A stretch of 64,000 bases of DNA from assembly GCF_001426265.1 (NCBI RefSeq), contig NZ_LMDG01000035.1, positions 248,001 through 312,000 on the forward strand, written 5' to 3'. The position numbers and the translations under genes were made by a program. Shown here piece after piece: positions 46,599-54,682 of the stretch. Source of the stretch: Rhizobium sp. Root1220 (GTDB taxonomy: Bacteria; Pseudomonadota; Alphaproteobacteria; Rhizobiales; Rhizobiaceae). The notes under the pieces were generated by a model. That model searched no databases. It saw only the letters and a program-made list of their open reading frames with translations, and was not told the origin of the DNA. The first letter of the stretch is position 1; every line of letters begins with the position of its first letter.

Positions 46599-47906
46599 TC
46601 AGAAGTGCCACGTCACGTTGACTGAAGCATTGTAGCCAAGGGCATGGCTCATGTCGATCGTCGGGGAAACGACGCCGGCATCATTGACGTACTTGACCGT
46701 GGGAACCTTGCTGGTGAAATCAACACCCGTGTTGAAGCCGATTTCAACGTTCTCTTTCACGGCATAGCGCACGCCGGCATTCAGCCCGGCCAGCAGGGCA
46801 GCGCCGTTGCGCGTTTGCTCAAGCGCATCGAAACTCCCATTCGCCGCATTGGGGAGCATTGCCGAAAATTGACTTCGGTACTTCGAATGTAGATAGGCGC
46901 CACCCAATCTTGCATCAAGCGAGACACGTAGATCCGGCTGCACCCATTTCGTTATCGTCAGCCCACCGATCGCGCCGACATAGCGCGCATCCAGTTGATC
47001 GTTCTGGGCAAAACCAAGCGTGGGGACGTTAACTCCCGAGATGCTTTCGCCGATGTCGATCGTTCGCGTGAAGTCGACATCACGATCGATCGACCGATAG
47101 GTCGGCCCGAACTTGGGCGTCACGGACCAACCGTCGCTGAGGTCGATCGGCGCACCGAGCAGCAATGTCTGGTCGATGACGGTGGTATCTTCCGAGCGCG
47201 AGTCTATCACGGCGCTGTTGCTAAGGTCGCCCAACGCGCTGAAGGTGAAGCCTGTGTTGTCGCCATACGCGGCATAGGCTGCGGCACTCGGAGTGTCGCC
47301 ATTCGTGACGAGCGCCGTAAAGGCACCTCCGGTTATCGTGGTGCTCGATGCAAATTGGGTAACTTGTCCGCCTGCAGGAGACGAGGCGGATGAAGCGATG
47401 GTTGCCGTCCCACCCGCGCTATCATTGACGGTCACGAGGGCCGTAGCGGCAGCCGGCAGCACGCCGATCGCCGAAGCGGTCAGCGCGATGCTGCCGTTGG
47501 CCCTGTTGCCGAAGCTCATGTCGAACGTGTTCTGTCCCGCCAAGCTCGTCCTGCTGTTTGAACTGGAAGACAGATCGGCGATGCCGCCGTTCCATTCGAG
47601 GACCAGCGGCTGAGAGCCGATTTCTCCGAGCGGTATGTCCAGGCTGTAGCCAACGCCGAGCCCGTTGTCGGTCAGTCGGCTGCCCTCGCTTCCTCCAAAG
47701 AAATCCGTGCGTCGGGAATCCCAACTCGGCAGGTTCAGCCAGTTTACGCCGATCACGATGTCCAGCGATGAATCCGTTGGCGCATCACCCACTGGCTGCG
47801 GAGATTTGTTGTCGTCGGCCAAGGCGTCCTGACCGACCAAAATTGCGAGTGTCGCGAGAACAATAGCGACCGGTCTGCCCGACCGAACGGCTGCGCGGAT
47901 CCCCAT
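46599..47906 (-). CDS. Outer-membrane beta-barrel protein next to the curli-like genes
   Basis: 435 residues. The signal peptide (VAIVLATLAILVGQDALA) is followed by a long region of alternating residues and short Gly/Ser/Ala-rich turns. The last residues (LGYNASVNVTWHF) are a textbook C-terminal beta-signal ending in Phe, so it should be inserted by BAM. Residues about 130-230 are rich in Ala, Ser and Thr and could be an extended loop or plug. The family is not recognised. GGAGGAGA precedes the ATG. It follows the CsgH-like gene on the same strand, with a 134-base gap that may hold its own promoter. Confidence 0.8.
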   Translation of the reverse strand: MGIRAAVRSGRPVAIVLATLAILVGQDALADDNKSPQPVGDAPTDSSLDIVIGVNWLNLPSWDSRRTDFFGGSEGSRLTDNGLGVGYSLDIPLGEIGSQPLVLEWNGGIADLSSSSNSRTSLAGQNTFDMSFGNRANGSIALTASAIGVLPAAATALVTVNDSAGGTATIASSASSPAGGQVTQFASSTTITGGAFTALVTNGDTPSAAAYAAYGDNTGFTFSALGDLSNSAVIDSRSEDTTVIDQTLLLGAPIDLSDGWSVTPKFGPTYRSIDRDVDFTRTIDIGESISGVNVPTLGFAQNDQLDARYVGAIGGLTITKWVQPDLRVSLDARLGGAYLHSKYRSQFSAMLPNAANGSFDALEQTRNGAALLAGLNAGVRYAVKENVEIGFNTGVDFTSKVPTVKYVNDAGVVSPTIDMSHALGYNASVNVTWHF

Positions 47907-48040
47907 TCTCCTCCGTCACCCCAGTATGCGCCGGGAAAACCACGGCCGACTCACTGCGAGCAATTGTTACTATATATTAGAATATAATCAATCGGCTGCA
48001 CGCTTCTGTTCATCAAGCGATGACAAGCGGTGCAGAAATG

Positions 48041-48337
48041 TCACGGGACCGAGACGGTGCAGAGTTTCTCTCCATCCGGGCCATAGACCGTCAGACGGGC
48101 GGTCCAGCCGCCTTTCGATATTGTCGAGCGGGATAGTGCGAGGCGCCCCGAATCCGTTTTCTCGAAGTCGCCGCCTTGCGAGTTGCTGGATCTATTGCCT
48201 CCGGAGCTGGAAATGATCTCGAATTGAAAGGTCCCCTGGGTGCGACCGCCACCCACAATCGTAGGAACGACGGTCGTCATCCCGCCTTTGTCCTGATGCT
48301 CGATAGTGCAATGCATGGGAGGAAGGGCAGCCATCAT
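48041..48337 (-). CDS. csgH: Curli-assembly chaperone-like protein, CsgH family
   Basis: 98 residues. The pattern FEIISSSGGNRSSNSQGGDF, then LSRSTISKGGWTARLTVYG, matches the small beta-sandwich CsgH proteins of alphaproteobacteria, which relate functionally to CsgC and keep curlin from aggregating in the periplasm. Cys10 and Cys94 could form a disulfide. AGGAGG lies 7 bases before the ATG. No signal peptide is visible in this frame, although the family is periplasmic, and no start codon exists upstream in frame. It lies downstream of the curlin gene with a hairpin between them. Confidence 0.75.
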   Translation of the reverse strand: MMAALPPMHCTIEHQDKGGMTTVVPTIVGGGRTQGTFQFEIISSSGGNRSSNSQGGDFEKTDSGRLALSRSTISKGGWTARLTVYGPDGEKLCTVSVP

Positions 48338-48360
48338 TGTTTGCCTCCTGGAAGGAAGAA

Positions 48361-48383
48361 GGCCAGCGGTGTCAGCGCTGGCC
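48361..48383 (-). promoter_or_regulatory. Hairpin between curlin and CsgH-like genes
   Basis: An 8-bp stem (GGCCAGCG/CGCTGGCC) with a 7-base loop sits in the 62-base gap. On the transcribed strand it is followed by TTCTTCCTTCC, which is not a true T tract. It likely lets the curlin message exceed that of the chaperone. Confidence 0.6.
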
Positions 48384-48399
48384 GTTAGTTGTGTACGAA

Positions 48400-48762
48400 C
48401 TAGTACTGAACCGTGACAGAGCTGTTGCCCTTGCCGTTCTGATAGGTTGAAGAGTTGTTGCCATGGCCGAATTGCAGCGTTCCGGAGACGTTGCCTCTGC
48501 CGTTCTGATCGGTATACGAGGTGTTACCGAAACCGAATTGGGCAGTGCCGGACACATTGCGGCGGCCGCTCTGGACTGTCGTCGAGTCGTTCCAGCCACC
48601 AACCTGCAAGGTTCCGCTGAAATTACGTTTGCCGGATTGACCTGTGCCAGCCATGTTGCCCCAGCCATTCTGGCTGGTAACGGCGGTGTTGTCTGCCGCA
48701 TAAGCTGCAGTAACCGATGCAATTGCGATAAGTGCGGAAAATACTACGACCTTGATTCCCAT
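48400..48762 (-). CDS. Curlin-repeat amyloid subunit (CsgA/CsgB-like)
   Basis: 120 residues. The signal peptide (MGIKVVVFSALIAIASVTAA) is cleaved before ADNTAV. The mature part is almost entirely eight consecutive 11-residue units of the form S-x-T-x-Q-x-G-x-x-N-x (for example SGTLQVGGWND, SGTAQFGFGNT, SYTDQNGRGNV), plus a final SVTVQY. This Gln/Asn/Gly pattern is the curlin repeat, which stacks into the cross-beta fibre. GGAGG plus AGGAGA precede the ATG. A CsgH-like gene follows. CsgE, CsgF and CsgG genes are not in the window. Confidence 0.93.
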   Translation of the reverse strand: MGIKVVVFSALIAIASVTAAYAADNTAVTSQNGWGNMAGTGQSGKRNFSGTLQVGGWNDSTTVQSGRRNVSGTAQFGFGNTSYTDQNGRGNVSGTLQFGHGNNSSTYQNGKGNSSVTVQY

Positions 48763-49063
48763 TGTCTTTCTCCTATCCTCCCCGTCGGAATTGACGGTTG
48801 AGAAACACTACCGCAGAGTGTTCAAGACACGACCGTCAAAGCTTACCTACCCGAGAGTTGAAGTTCACAACGAGGACCAACGAAAGCATGATCGCCGTGA
48901 TGTAATTGATGGAACGCCATTGCCGTTTGCCTCGTCGCAATAGCGAAACATACTATGTGGCTGGTCGCTTTCACCGATCAATCGAAGGGCCAACGAATAT
49001 TTCAAGTTGAAGAATTCGGGCGCGGCCGCCGGAAACACCTCGCCTTGATTGTCGCGCAACAAT
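48763..49063. other. 301-base gap between curlin and AraC genes
   Basis: It holds the curlin ribosome-binding site, the nested dyad and presumably the curlin promoter. No supported gene is seen in the remaining part next to the AraC gene end. Confidence 0.5.
48791..48839 (-). promoter_or_regulatory. Nested dyad in front of the curlin gene
   Basis: Two nearly concentric inverted repeats: outer TTGACGGT (48791-48798) with ACCGTCAA (48832-48839), inner AACACT (48804-48809) with AGTGTT (48817-48822). It ends 28 bases before the curlin ATG. It may be a dimeric regulator site or a folded 5' leader of the curlin message. Confidence 0.6.
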
Positions 49064-49996
49064 CTACACGTCGCTGCCCATATCGGATTGTGCCCGCCGG
49101 AAACGGGAAGGCGTCAGTTCTCTCTTCGTCTTGAAGGCCTTGGCAAAGGCCGCTTCGGATTCGTAGCCGACAGCGACGGCGATGTCCGCGACGCTGCGGT
49201 GCGTCTGCAGCAGCAGGTCGCTTGCCATGCTCATCCGAAAATCAGTCAGAAAGGCGCCGACGGTGAACCCCGACCGGTCCCTGAAGCGCCGCGCGTAAGT
49301 CGCGCGGGACATTGCGGAAAGCCGCGCCAGATCGTCGATCGTCCAGGGATGCGACGGTGCAGCCACGATCGACCTGACCGATTTGCCAAGCCTGGGATCC
49401 GTGAGCAGCGGCAGCAGTCCCGGCACCTCAAGCGGCGAATTGCCGGTGGTTCTGACTGCCATGACGAAGAGGGCAAGACACATGGCGGTCACAACGGTCA
49501 GCGCGCCGGGCAGCTCGAGCGCAGTCTCCTGACGCAACAGCGAAACCATCGTCCTCAGCGTTTGCTCCGACTGTGCATTCGACAGGGACGCGTGAAAAAC
49601 ATCGGGCAAGGTGTCAAGCAGCAGCGTCGAGGTGGCGGAGGCCGAGGTGAAATGACCACAAAGCAGATCGACGTCCGGGTCGCCATCGCCATTTCTGCGC
49701 AGCGGCAACATGCCGTCCACCGTTACCTCCAGAGGTGCCGCGCGCCCATGCGGATGTGCGCCGACGATGGCGTGCGCCTCGCCTCTCGGGAACATCAGGA
49801 AATCGCCGGACTTCATTGTCACCTGCCGGCCTGCGCCCGTGCGGATGATGCATTGACCTCCGAGGACGAGGTGAAAGGGAATTGTCCCGCCCTCGACGAT
49901 ATCGTGTTCGATCTGGAACGTTCCCCTCAGCTTGCAGCGTATGTCCAGCGATGGCTGCAGGCGCGAGAGATCAATGAGGCGGCTGAGGACATCCAT
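49064..49996 (-). CDS. AraC family transcriptional regulator
   Basis: 310 residues. An N-terminal cupin-like ligand domain (SGDFLMFPRGEAHAIVGAHP) and a C-terminal double HTH (TIDDLARLSAMSRATYARRF; VADIAVAVGYESEAAFAKAF). This AraC subtype often lies divergent to the gene it activates, here the AhpD-like gene at 50114. The ATG at 49996 fits the family N-terminus (MDVLSRLIDLSRLQPS); the frame is open 12 codons further to 50032. Effector unknown. Confidence 0.9.
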   Translation of the reverse strand: MDVLSRLIDLSRLQPSLDIRCKLRGTFQIEHDIVEGGTIPFHLVLGGQCIIRTGAGRQVTMKSGDFLMFPRGEAHAIVGAHPHGRAAPLEVTVDGMLPLRRNGDGDPDVDLLCGHFTSASATSTLLLDTLPDVFHASLSNAQSEQTLRTMVSLLRQETALELPGALTVVTAMCLALFVMAVRTTGNSPLEVPGLLPLLTDPRLGKSVRSIVAAPSHPWTIDDLARLSAMSRATYARRFRDRSGFTVGAFLTDFRMSMASDLLLQTHRSVADIAVAVGYESEAAFAKAFKTKRELTPSRFRRAQSDMGSDV

Positions 49997-50113
49997 GAGA
50001 CGATCGCACCATAAAATGAGAGTCTGACGCATTTAAAGAAGCACGCGGCAGGTTCATATTCTCTTTCAACAGCACAGGCAATGACGCCCACGCTAATGGC
50101 AAAGGAGAGTTTT

Positions 50114-50452
50114 ATGTTGAACTGGAAAGAGTATCGCACCCAACTTCTCGGCCGCATCGGCGAGATCGCCAAAGTCGCTCCGGACACCATAAGGGGCTAC
50201 CAGACCCTGTCGTCTGCCGGCCAGAAGACCAACCATCTCGACCCCAAGCAGCGCGAGCTGATTGCGCTTGCCGTTGCCGTTTCGCTGCGTTGTGATGGCT
50301 GTATTGTCGTCCACACGACCGAGGCCAAGAAGCTCGGTGCGACCAACGAAGAGATCGCCGAGGCGCTGGGCGTTGCCATCGCCGTCAACGCGGGCGCCGC
50401 CCTTGTCTATTCGGCACGCGTCATGGATGCTGCGGAGGCTGTTGCCGCATAG
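50114..50452 (+). CDS. AhpD-like carboxymuconolactone-decarboxylase family protein
   Basis: 112 residues of the all-helical AhpD fold. Cys60 and Cys63 plus His67 (RCDGCIVVH) are the catalytic CxxCxxxH set of alkylhydroperoxidase-like proteins, so it may reduce peroxides through a thiol relay. AAAGGAGAG stands right before the ATG at 50114. It is divergent from the AraC regulator and followed by tehA in the same direction, likely as one operon. Confidence 0.9.
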   Translation: MLNWKEYRTQLLGRIGEIAKVAPDTIRGYQTLSSAGQKTNHLDPKQRELIALAVAVSLRCDGCIVVHTTEAKKLGATNEEIAEALGVAIAVNAGAALVYSARVMDAAEAVAA

Positions 50453-50514
50453 GAGCAAGGCGGCCGGCGGGCTTCATCCCGGCCGGCCGCGCTCACCAAA
50501 CCGGAGGCCTTGAG

Positions 50515-51534
50515 ATGACCATGGATTCCTCGCTGAAGCCGCCGATCGAGCTCGGTTCACGGCCGGTCCCGCGCACCATATTGCCGCGCGTCCCTGCTTC
50601 CTTCTTCGGAATTGTCCTCGGCACGGTCGGGCTTGGGAGCAGCTGGCGGACCGCTGCCTCGATCTGGTCGCTACCCGTCAATATCGGCGAGATCCTGAAC
50701 CTTGCTGCCGTCGCCATCTGGCTGGTGCTGGTGGTGCTGTACGCCGTGAAATGGATCGTCGATCCGAAAGCCGCGCTTGCCGAGGCGGAAAACGCCATTC
50801 AATGTTGCTTCATTGGCCTCGCCGGGGTGGCGACGATGCTGGTTGCGCTTGCGCTGTTGCCTTATTCGCGGCTCGCCGCCACGCTGCTCTTCGGGCTGGG
50901 CGCGCTCTTTACACTGTTCTTCGCATTGTGGCGCACCGGTGTCCTGTGGCGCGGCGGTCGCGACCCGACAACGACCACCGCCGTTCTTTACCTGCCGACC
51001 GTCGCGGGTTCCTTCGTCACAGCTATCGTTGCTGGCGCGCTCGGCTATGCAGATTGGGGTCAACTGGCGTTTGGTGCTGGCTTCTTCTCATGGTTGTCGA
51101 TCGAATCCGTTTTGCTCAATCGCCTGTTGACGGCGCCGGCCCTTGCCGAGCCGTTGCGCCCGGCGCTGGGCATCCAGCTCGCGCCACCGGCCGTGGGAAG
51201 TCTGGCCTATCTCAGTGTCACCGAGGGTGTGCCTGACATGCTTGCGCATGCCATGCTCGGTTACGCCATCCTCCAGGCGCTGCTGTTGTTCCGGATGCTC
51301 CCGTGGATCGGCAAGCAGCCTTTCGCCGCATCCTACTGGGCCTTCACTTTCGGCATCACCGCGCTTTCAACGGCGGCCCTCAGGATGGTGGCCCGCGGCG
51401 ATCCGGGCCCGGTGCACCAGCTGGCGCCTGCCCTCTTCGTGGTCGCCAATGTCGTCGTTTTCACGATTGCCTTCTGGACGGTTCTGCTGCTGGTTCGCGG
51501 CAAACTCCTGCCGGCGGTCGCTCCCCCTAAATGA
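50515..51534 (+). CDS. tehA: TehA/SLAC1 family anion channel
   Basis: 339 residues with ten membrane segments in five helical-hairpin repeats, opening with the TDT/SLAC1 mark PRVPASFFGIVLGTVGLG. E. coli TehA relatives confer tellurite tolerance when overexpressed, but the natural role is passive anion transport. A GGAGG ribosome-binding site is present. It lies 62 bases after the AhpD-like gene, followed by a hairpin shared with the converging agaL2. Confidence 0.88.
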   Translation: MTMDSSLKPPIELGSRPVPRTILPRVPASFFGIVLGTVGLGSSWRTAASIWSLPVNIGEILNLAAVAIWLVLVVLYAVKWIVDPKAALAEAENAIQCCFIGLAGVATMLVALALLPYSRLAATLLFGLGALFTLFFALWRTGVLWRGGRDPTTTTAVLYLPTVAGSFVTAIVAGALGYADWGQLAFGAGFFSWLSIESVLLNRLLTAPALAEPLRPALGIQLAPPAVGSLAYLSVTEGVPDMLAHAMLGYAILQALLLFRMLPWIGKQPFAASYWAFTFGITALSTAALRMVARGDPGPVHQLAPALFVVANVVVFTIAFWTVLLLVRGKLLPAVAPPK

Positions 51535-51553
51535 GCCGGGGCCAATAGAAAAA

Positions 51554-51581
51554 GTCCCGCGGCAATACATTGCCACGGGAC
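51554..51581. terminator. Convergent hairpin between tehA and agaL2
   Basis: GTCCCG-C-GGCAAT and ATTGCC-A-CGGGAC form a 13-position stem with one mismatch and a 2-base nominal loop, flanked by AAAAA on the left. It fits a bidirectional terminator. Confidence 0.65.
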
Positions 51582-51612
51582 CTCTTGAGACCACCGACCG
51601 GGAGAGAGATGG

Positions 51613-52983
51613 TCAGGCGGCCTGAACCTTGCGGGCGGTGCGCGCCCATTCCGGCAGCCAGTCGCCATGGGCGGCAAGCAGTTCGTCCGTCATCGCCCAG
51701 ATCTGGTCGAGATCGAGCTCGGCGGCCGTATGCGGGTCCATCATCGCGGCGTGGTAGATGTGTTCGCGATTTTCCGTCATCAGCGCCTGAACTGTCAGCT
51801 CCTGCACGTTGATGTTGGTGCGGATCAGCGCCGTCAGCTGCGGTGGCAGATCGCCGATATAGGTCGGCTGGATACCCGACGCGTCAACCAGGCAGGGAAC
51901 CTCCGCGGCGCAATTATCAGGCAGCGAAGTGATGCAGCCGTTATTGCGGACGTTGCCGTAGATGACGGAGGGCTCGCCCGTCCATACCGAGTTGATGATC
52001 GAGGAGGCGTACTCCTTCGACTGCGCGACCTCGATCTTGTCGGCGGATCGATAGGCTTCCGCCTGCCCTTTCCAGCGTGCGATCTGCTCGATGCAGCGCT
52101 TCGGATACTCATCGAGCGGAATGCCGAACTTTTCGATCAGGTCTTCGCGACCTTCCTTGATGAAGTAGGGCGTGTATTCGGCGAAGTGTTCCGAGCTTTC
52201 GGTGACGAAATAGCCGAGGCGGGTCAGCATTTCGTAGCGCACCTTGTTCGGGCAACGCGGGTTCCAGCCGGGCTTCGGCGCACGGCCTTCGCGATAGGCG
52301 CGTACCAGATCGGGATAGAGGTTCTTGTAGGAACCGTCGGCCTGGCGATGCTCGAACTTCAGATAGAAAGCCATGTGGTTGATGCCGGCCGAGCGGTAGC
52401 GGATCTCCTCGTAGGGAATGTCGAGGTCGTGCGCCAGCTCCATTGCCGTGCCCTGCACCGAGTGGCAGAGGCCGACCTGCTTGATCGTTGGATACTTCTC
52501 GGCGATTGCCCAGGTGTTGATCGCCATCGGGTTGACGTATTGCAGCATGATCGCCTCCGGGCAGACGGCGAGCATGTCCTCGCAGATCTTCCACAGATGC
52601 GGCACGGTGCGCAGCCCGCGCATGATGCCGCCGACGCCGAGCGTATCGGCAATCGTCTGGCGCAGGCCGAATTTCTTCGGGATTTCGAAGTCGGTCACGG
52701 TGCAGGGCTCATAGCCGCCGATCTGGAAGGCGACGACGACGAAGTCAGCGCCGGTCAGCGCTTTGCGCTGGTCCGAATAGGTCTCGGCCTTGGCCTTGAC
52801 GCCAAGCGTCGAGATCAGCTTGTTGACGACGATGGCGCTTTCTTCAAGCCGCTGCGGGTTGATGTCCATCAGGGCGATGGTCGCCCCGGACAGCGCGGGA
52901 CGCTGCAGCACGTCGCCGATGATGTTCTTCATGAAGACGGTGGAGCCCGCTCCGATAAATGTGATCTTGGGATTTCTTGCCAT
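51613..52983 (-). CDS. agaL2: Alpha-galactosidase, GH4
   Basis: 456 residues. NAD-dependent GH4 enzyme: ITFIGAGSTVFMKNIIGDVL (NAD loop), IMLQYVNPMAINTWAI and the metal-binding GLCHSVQGTAMELA. It hydrolyses melibiose and raffinose after uptake. There is no signal peptide. The ATG at 52983 has GGAGG upstream. Last gene of the agaL1-agpABCD-agaL2 operon; the other GH4 gene is the first, and the two enzymes are distinctly different in sequence. Confidence 0.92.
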   Translation of the reverse strand: MARNPKITFIGAGSTVFMKNIIGDVLQRPALSGATIALMDINPQRLEESAIVVNKLISTLGVKAKAETYSDQRKALTGADFVVVAFQIGGYEPCTVTDFEIPKKFGLRQTIADTLGVGGIMRGLRTVPHLWKICEDMLAVCPEAIMLQYVNPMAINTWAIAEKYPTIKQVGLCHSVQGTAMELAHDLDIPYEEIRYRSAGINHMAFYLKFEHRQADGSYKNLYPDLVRAYREGRAPKPGWNPRCPNKVRYEMLTRLGYFVTESSEHFAEYTPYFIKEGREDLIEKFGIPLDEYPKRCIEQIARWKGQAEAYRSADKIEVAQSKEYASSIINSVWTGEPSVIYGNVRNNGCITSLPDNCAAEVPCLVDASGIQPTYIGDLPPQLTALIRTNINVQELTVQALMTENREHIYHAAMMDPHTAAELDLDQIWAMTDELLAAHGDWLPEWARTARKVQAA

Positions 52984-53004
52984 TATAACCTCCGGCATGT
53001 GCAA

Positions 53005-54672
53005 TCAGGCTACTTCGAAAGCGGCTTTCACGAGCCGTTCGGTGTAGGCGGTCTTGGGATTGGTGAGAACTTCGTCGACGGGTCCCTCTTCCATGATCTT
53101 GCCATGCTGCATGACAATCACCCGGTGGCAGAGAGCACGCACGACCTTGAGATCGTGCGAAATGAAGAGATAGCTGAGACCCCGCTCGTCCTGCAGCTTG
53201 CGCAACAGTTCGATGATCTGCGCCTGAACCGAAAGGTCGAGCGCTGAAGTCGGTTCGTCGAGCAGGATGAATTCCGGTTCGAGCGCGATGGCGCGGGCAA
53301 TGGCGATGCGCTGGCGCTGACCGCCGGAAAATTCATGAGGAAAGCGCGACAGGATGTTGCCGGGCATGCCGGCCGCAATCAGCGCCTCGCGAACACGGTC
53401 CAGCCGCTCGGCCCTGGTGGAACCCAGCTTGTTGACCACCAGCCCTTCCTCGATGATCTGGCCGATCGTCATGCGCGGGTTGAGCGAGGAAAAGGGGTCC
53501 TGGAAGACGATCTGCATGCGCGAGCGCAACGGCCGCATCTCGGCACGCGACTTGCCGTGGATCGGCTGGCGATCGAAATAGATCTCGCCATTGTCGGCAT
53601 CGTTCAGCCTCAGCAACGCCTGGCCGAACGTTGTCTTGCCGGAGCCGGATTCGCCGACGATACCGAGCGTCTCATGCTTGCACAGCGTCAGGCCGAGGCT
53701 GTCGACGGCAACGAGTTCCTTGAGCTCCGGCTTGAAGAAGGTGCCGTGCCGCATCATGAACGAGACGCGGACATTCTTGGCATCGAGAATGACCTCTGAG
53801 CCCTCGGGCAGTGGATTGGCCTGGCCGCGTGGCTCGGAGCTCAACAGATGCTTGGTATAGGCGTGCTGCGGATTGGCGAAAAGCTTTTCCGTGGTGTTGT
53901 GCTCACGCATCTCGCCGTGCTGCATCACGTAGACGTAGTCGGAGAACTGTCGCACGACCGTCAGGTCATGGGTGATCAGGATCACCGCCATCCGCATTTC
54001 CTTCTGCAGGTTGCGGATCAGGTTGAGGATCTGCGCCTGCACCGTGACGTCGAGCGCTGTCGTCGGCTCGTCTGCAATCAGCACGTCGGGCTCGTTGGAG
54101 AGCGCCATGGCGATCATGACGCGCTGGCGCTGGCCGCCGGAGAGCTGGTGCGGGTATTGCCGCAGCCGCGCTTCGGGATCTGGGATCTGCACGTGCTTCA
54201 GCAGTTCCAGCGCGCGCGCCATCGCCTGCTTCTTGCTCATCTTCTGATGCACGCGGATCGCTTCGACGATCTGGCTGCCGATCGTGTAGATCGGGTTCAG
54301 CGAGCTCATCGGCTCCTGGAAGATCATCGAGATCCGGTCGCCGCGCAGCTTGCGGCGATCGCGCTCGGAGTATTTCAGGATGTTGGCACCGTCATATTCG
54401 ACGGTGGATTTCGGCGCGATCACGGCGCGCTTCGAAAGCAGCCCCATGACAGTGCGTGCCGTCACCGATTTGCCGGAACCGGACTCGCCGACGATGGCGA
54501 TGGTTTCACCGCGATAGAGCTGGAAGGAGATGTCCTTCACGGCCTCCACGGTGCCATGCTCGACCTTGAAGTTCACGCCGATGTTGCGGGCGTCGATGAC
54601 GGGGCTTTCCGTGCGTCCGTCGTGATCGAGGCGAACAGGCGGGGCGAAGGAATTGACGAGTGCAAGAGCCAT
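53005..54672 (-). CDS. agpD: Alpha-galactoside ABC transporter ATPase, two fused ABC domains
   Basis: 555 residues: two complete oligopeptide-type ABC domains in one chain. Domain 1 has GESGSGKSVTARTVMGLL and [15 protein letters not shown]; domain 2 has GESGSGKTTFGQALLRL and FSGGQRQRIAIARAI. Each ends with Walker B DEPT. Peptide-type transporters usually have two separate ATPases (DppD/DppF); here they are fused. The ATG at 54672 follows GAGGTGAAG; the frame extends 21 codons further. Confidence 0.92.
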   Translation of the reverse strand: MALALVNSFAPPVRLDHDGRTESPVIDARNIGVNFKVEHGTVEAVKDISFQLYRGETIAIVGESGSGKSVTARTVMGLLSKRAVIAPKSTVEYDGANILKYSERDRRKLRGDRISMIFQEPMSSLNPIYTIGSQIVEAIRVHQKMSKKQAMARALELLKHVQIPDPEARLRQYPHQLSGGQRQRVMIAMALSNEPDVLIADEPTTALDVTVQAQILNLIRNLQKEMRMAVILITHDLTVVRQFSDYVYVMQHGEMREHNTTEKLFANPQHAYTKHLLSSEPRGQANPLPEGSEVILDAKNVRVSFMMRHGTFFKPELKELVAVDSLGLTLCKHETLGIVGESGSGKTTFGQALLRLNDADNGEIYFDRQPIHGKSRAEMRPLRSRMQIVFQDPFSSLNPRMTIGQIIEEGLVVNKLGSTRAERLDRVREALIAAGMPGNILSRFPHEFSGGQRQRIAIARAIALEPEFILLDEPTSALDLSVQAQIIELLRKLQDERGLSYLFISHDLKVVRALCHRVIVMQHGKIMEEGPVDEVLTNPKTAYTERLVKAAFEVA

Positions 54673-54682
54673 GTTCTTCACC

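Noticed and set aside
48400-48700. Regularly spaced DNA repeats that might suggest a CRISPR or satellite array
   Set aside because: They are the codons of the 33-base curlin repeat units inside a coding frame, with no separate spacers.
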